Translations under genes and position numbers: made by a program
Shown: piece by piece, positions 63,711 to 64,000 of the stretch
Layout: each line of letters starts with the position of its first letter
How positions within the stretch are numbered: position 1 is the first letter of the stretch
Notes under the pieces: model-generated
What the model saw: the letters and a program-made list of their open reading frames with translations, nothing else
The model's database searches: none
What the model was told of the DNA's origin: nothing
Source: Alkalicoccus daliensis
GTDB taxonomy: Bacteria > Bacillota > Bacilli > Bacillales > Salisediminibacteriaceae
Direction: 5' to 3'
DNA length: 64,000 nt
NCBI RefSeq assembly: GCF_900103955.1
Contig: NZ_FNIL01000008.1
Span: 94,492-158,491 of the forward strand

Positions 63711-64000
63711 ATGACAATGTATAGTGAGGAATTTAAATTAATGATTGTGAAGGAGTATATGCAAGGAGAGCTGGGATACCGGTTATTGGCGAAGAAATAC
63801 TTGATCCCTAGTGTCACTCCCATCAAACGGTGGGTTCGTGCCTATCAACATTACGGAGTAAAAGGAGTACAGAAACCACGTTCCAAACCAGTTTATTCTG
63901 TCCAATTCAAACTGCATGTATTACACTTTAGGAACCAGACAGGTGCTTCTCTTCAGGAGACGGCGACCGCCTTCGACTTGCACGACCCTTCCTTAATCTC
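63711..64000 (+). CDS. IS3-family transposase OrfA, partial
   Basis: 96 codons are visible from the ATG at 63711 to the window end with no stop. The N-terminus YSEEFKLMIVKEYMQGELG followed by LLAKKYLIPS and IKRWVRAYQHYG is the helix-turn-helix of IS150-type OrfA, which binds the IS ends. The second frame (orfB, DDE integrase) would lie to the right. Confidence 0.9.
   Translation, partial: MTMYSEEFKLMIVKEYMQGELGYRLLAKKYLIPSVTPIKRWVRAYQHYGVKGVQKPRSKPVYSVQFKLHVLHFRNQTGASLQETATAFDLHDPSLI

Larger units (their letters stand above)
63661..64000 (+). mobile_element. IS3-family (IS150-type) insertion sequence, left end
   Basis: Starts near 63661 with the probable terminal repeat and runs off the window. 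It holds a perfect hairpin and the beginning of the transposase orfA. The exact left end and any target duplication cannot be set without the other end. Confidence 0.75.

Overview
The window is about 64 kb of chromosome from a low-to-mid GC Gram-positive bacterium, most likely a haloalkaliphilic Bacillaceae (Alkalicoccus/Salisediminibacterium-like; this is inference). Supporting signs are the strong AGGAGG ribosome sites, Bacillus-type gene families (namZ-nagZ, tenA behind a TPP riboswitch, YfiT-like and PAS-STAS proteins), very acidic secreted proteins with D/E-rich stretches, and secreted xylan and arabinan enzymes. No rRNA or tRNA was seen.

Layout. 0-6.5 kb: end of a DUF418 membrane protein, secreted MBL-fold hydrolase, Ca/Na antiporter, PAS-PAS-GGDEF-EAL protein, a 59-residue membrane protein and an acidic lipoprotein. 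7.2-12.6 kb: secreted muropeptide-recycling pair namZ-nagZ, guanylate-kinase-like protein, AAA ATPase. 12.6-14.5 kb: class D sortase overlapping its acidic LPDTA substrate. 15-20.3 kb: GH127 arabinofuranosidase, transporter, TPR protein, HSL-type esterase. 20.9-22.7 kb: two nearly identical NlpC/P60 endopeptidases with matching WalR-like promoters. 22.7-23.5 kb: large repeat array. 23.5-31.6 kb: TetR regulator, tandem MpsC protein, SDR, then a probable catabolic operon (amidohydrolase, Rieske protein, aldehyde dehydrogenase, ferredoxin-NADP reductase) followed by a glycine-betaine-type binding lipoprotein. 31.6-42.9 kb: mixed small metabolic and stress genes, including TPP-riboswitch-tenA, a second sortase-type surface protein, and a G1P-dehydrogenase/HAD-phosphatase overlap pair. 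43-60 kb: adh, UbiB kinase, SMP-30, metal ATPase with separate metal-binding domain, Crp/Fnr regulator, AspT-like transporter, GH10 xylanase, Xi-class GST, pflB-pflA. 60-64 kb: sugar isomerase, coiled-coil lipoprotein, SDR and the start of an IS3-family element.

Three networks stand out. (1) An anaerobic regulon: perfect or near-perfect TGTGA-N6-TCACA palindromes sit at nearly the same distance from a -10-like hexamer before adh, the AspT-like transporter and pflBA, and a Crp/Fnr gene lies in the window. (2) Cell-wall maintenance: namZ/nagZ, two WalR-box P60 enzymes, and a sortase with two substrates sharing an ADTATN sorting motif. (3) Gene-free stretches hold two kinds of unexplained DNA: dispersed 110-280 bp imperfect repeats (some with inverted ends), and four degenerate short-repeat arrays with 10 or 20-21 bp spacing, which matches the DNA helical repeat although their sequences differ.

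All statements come from reading sequence by eye. Family names are recalled from motif knowledge, not searched.
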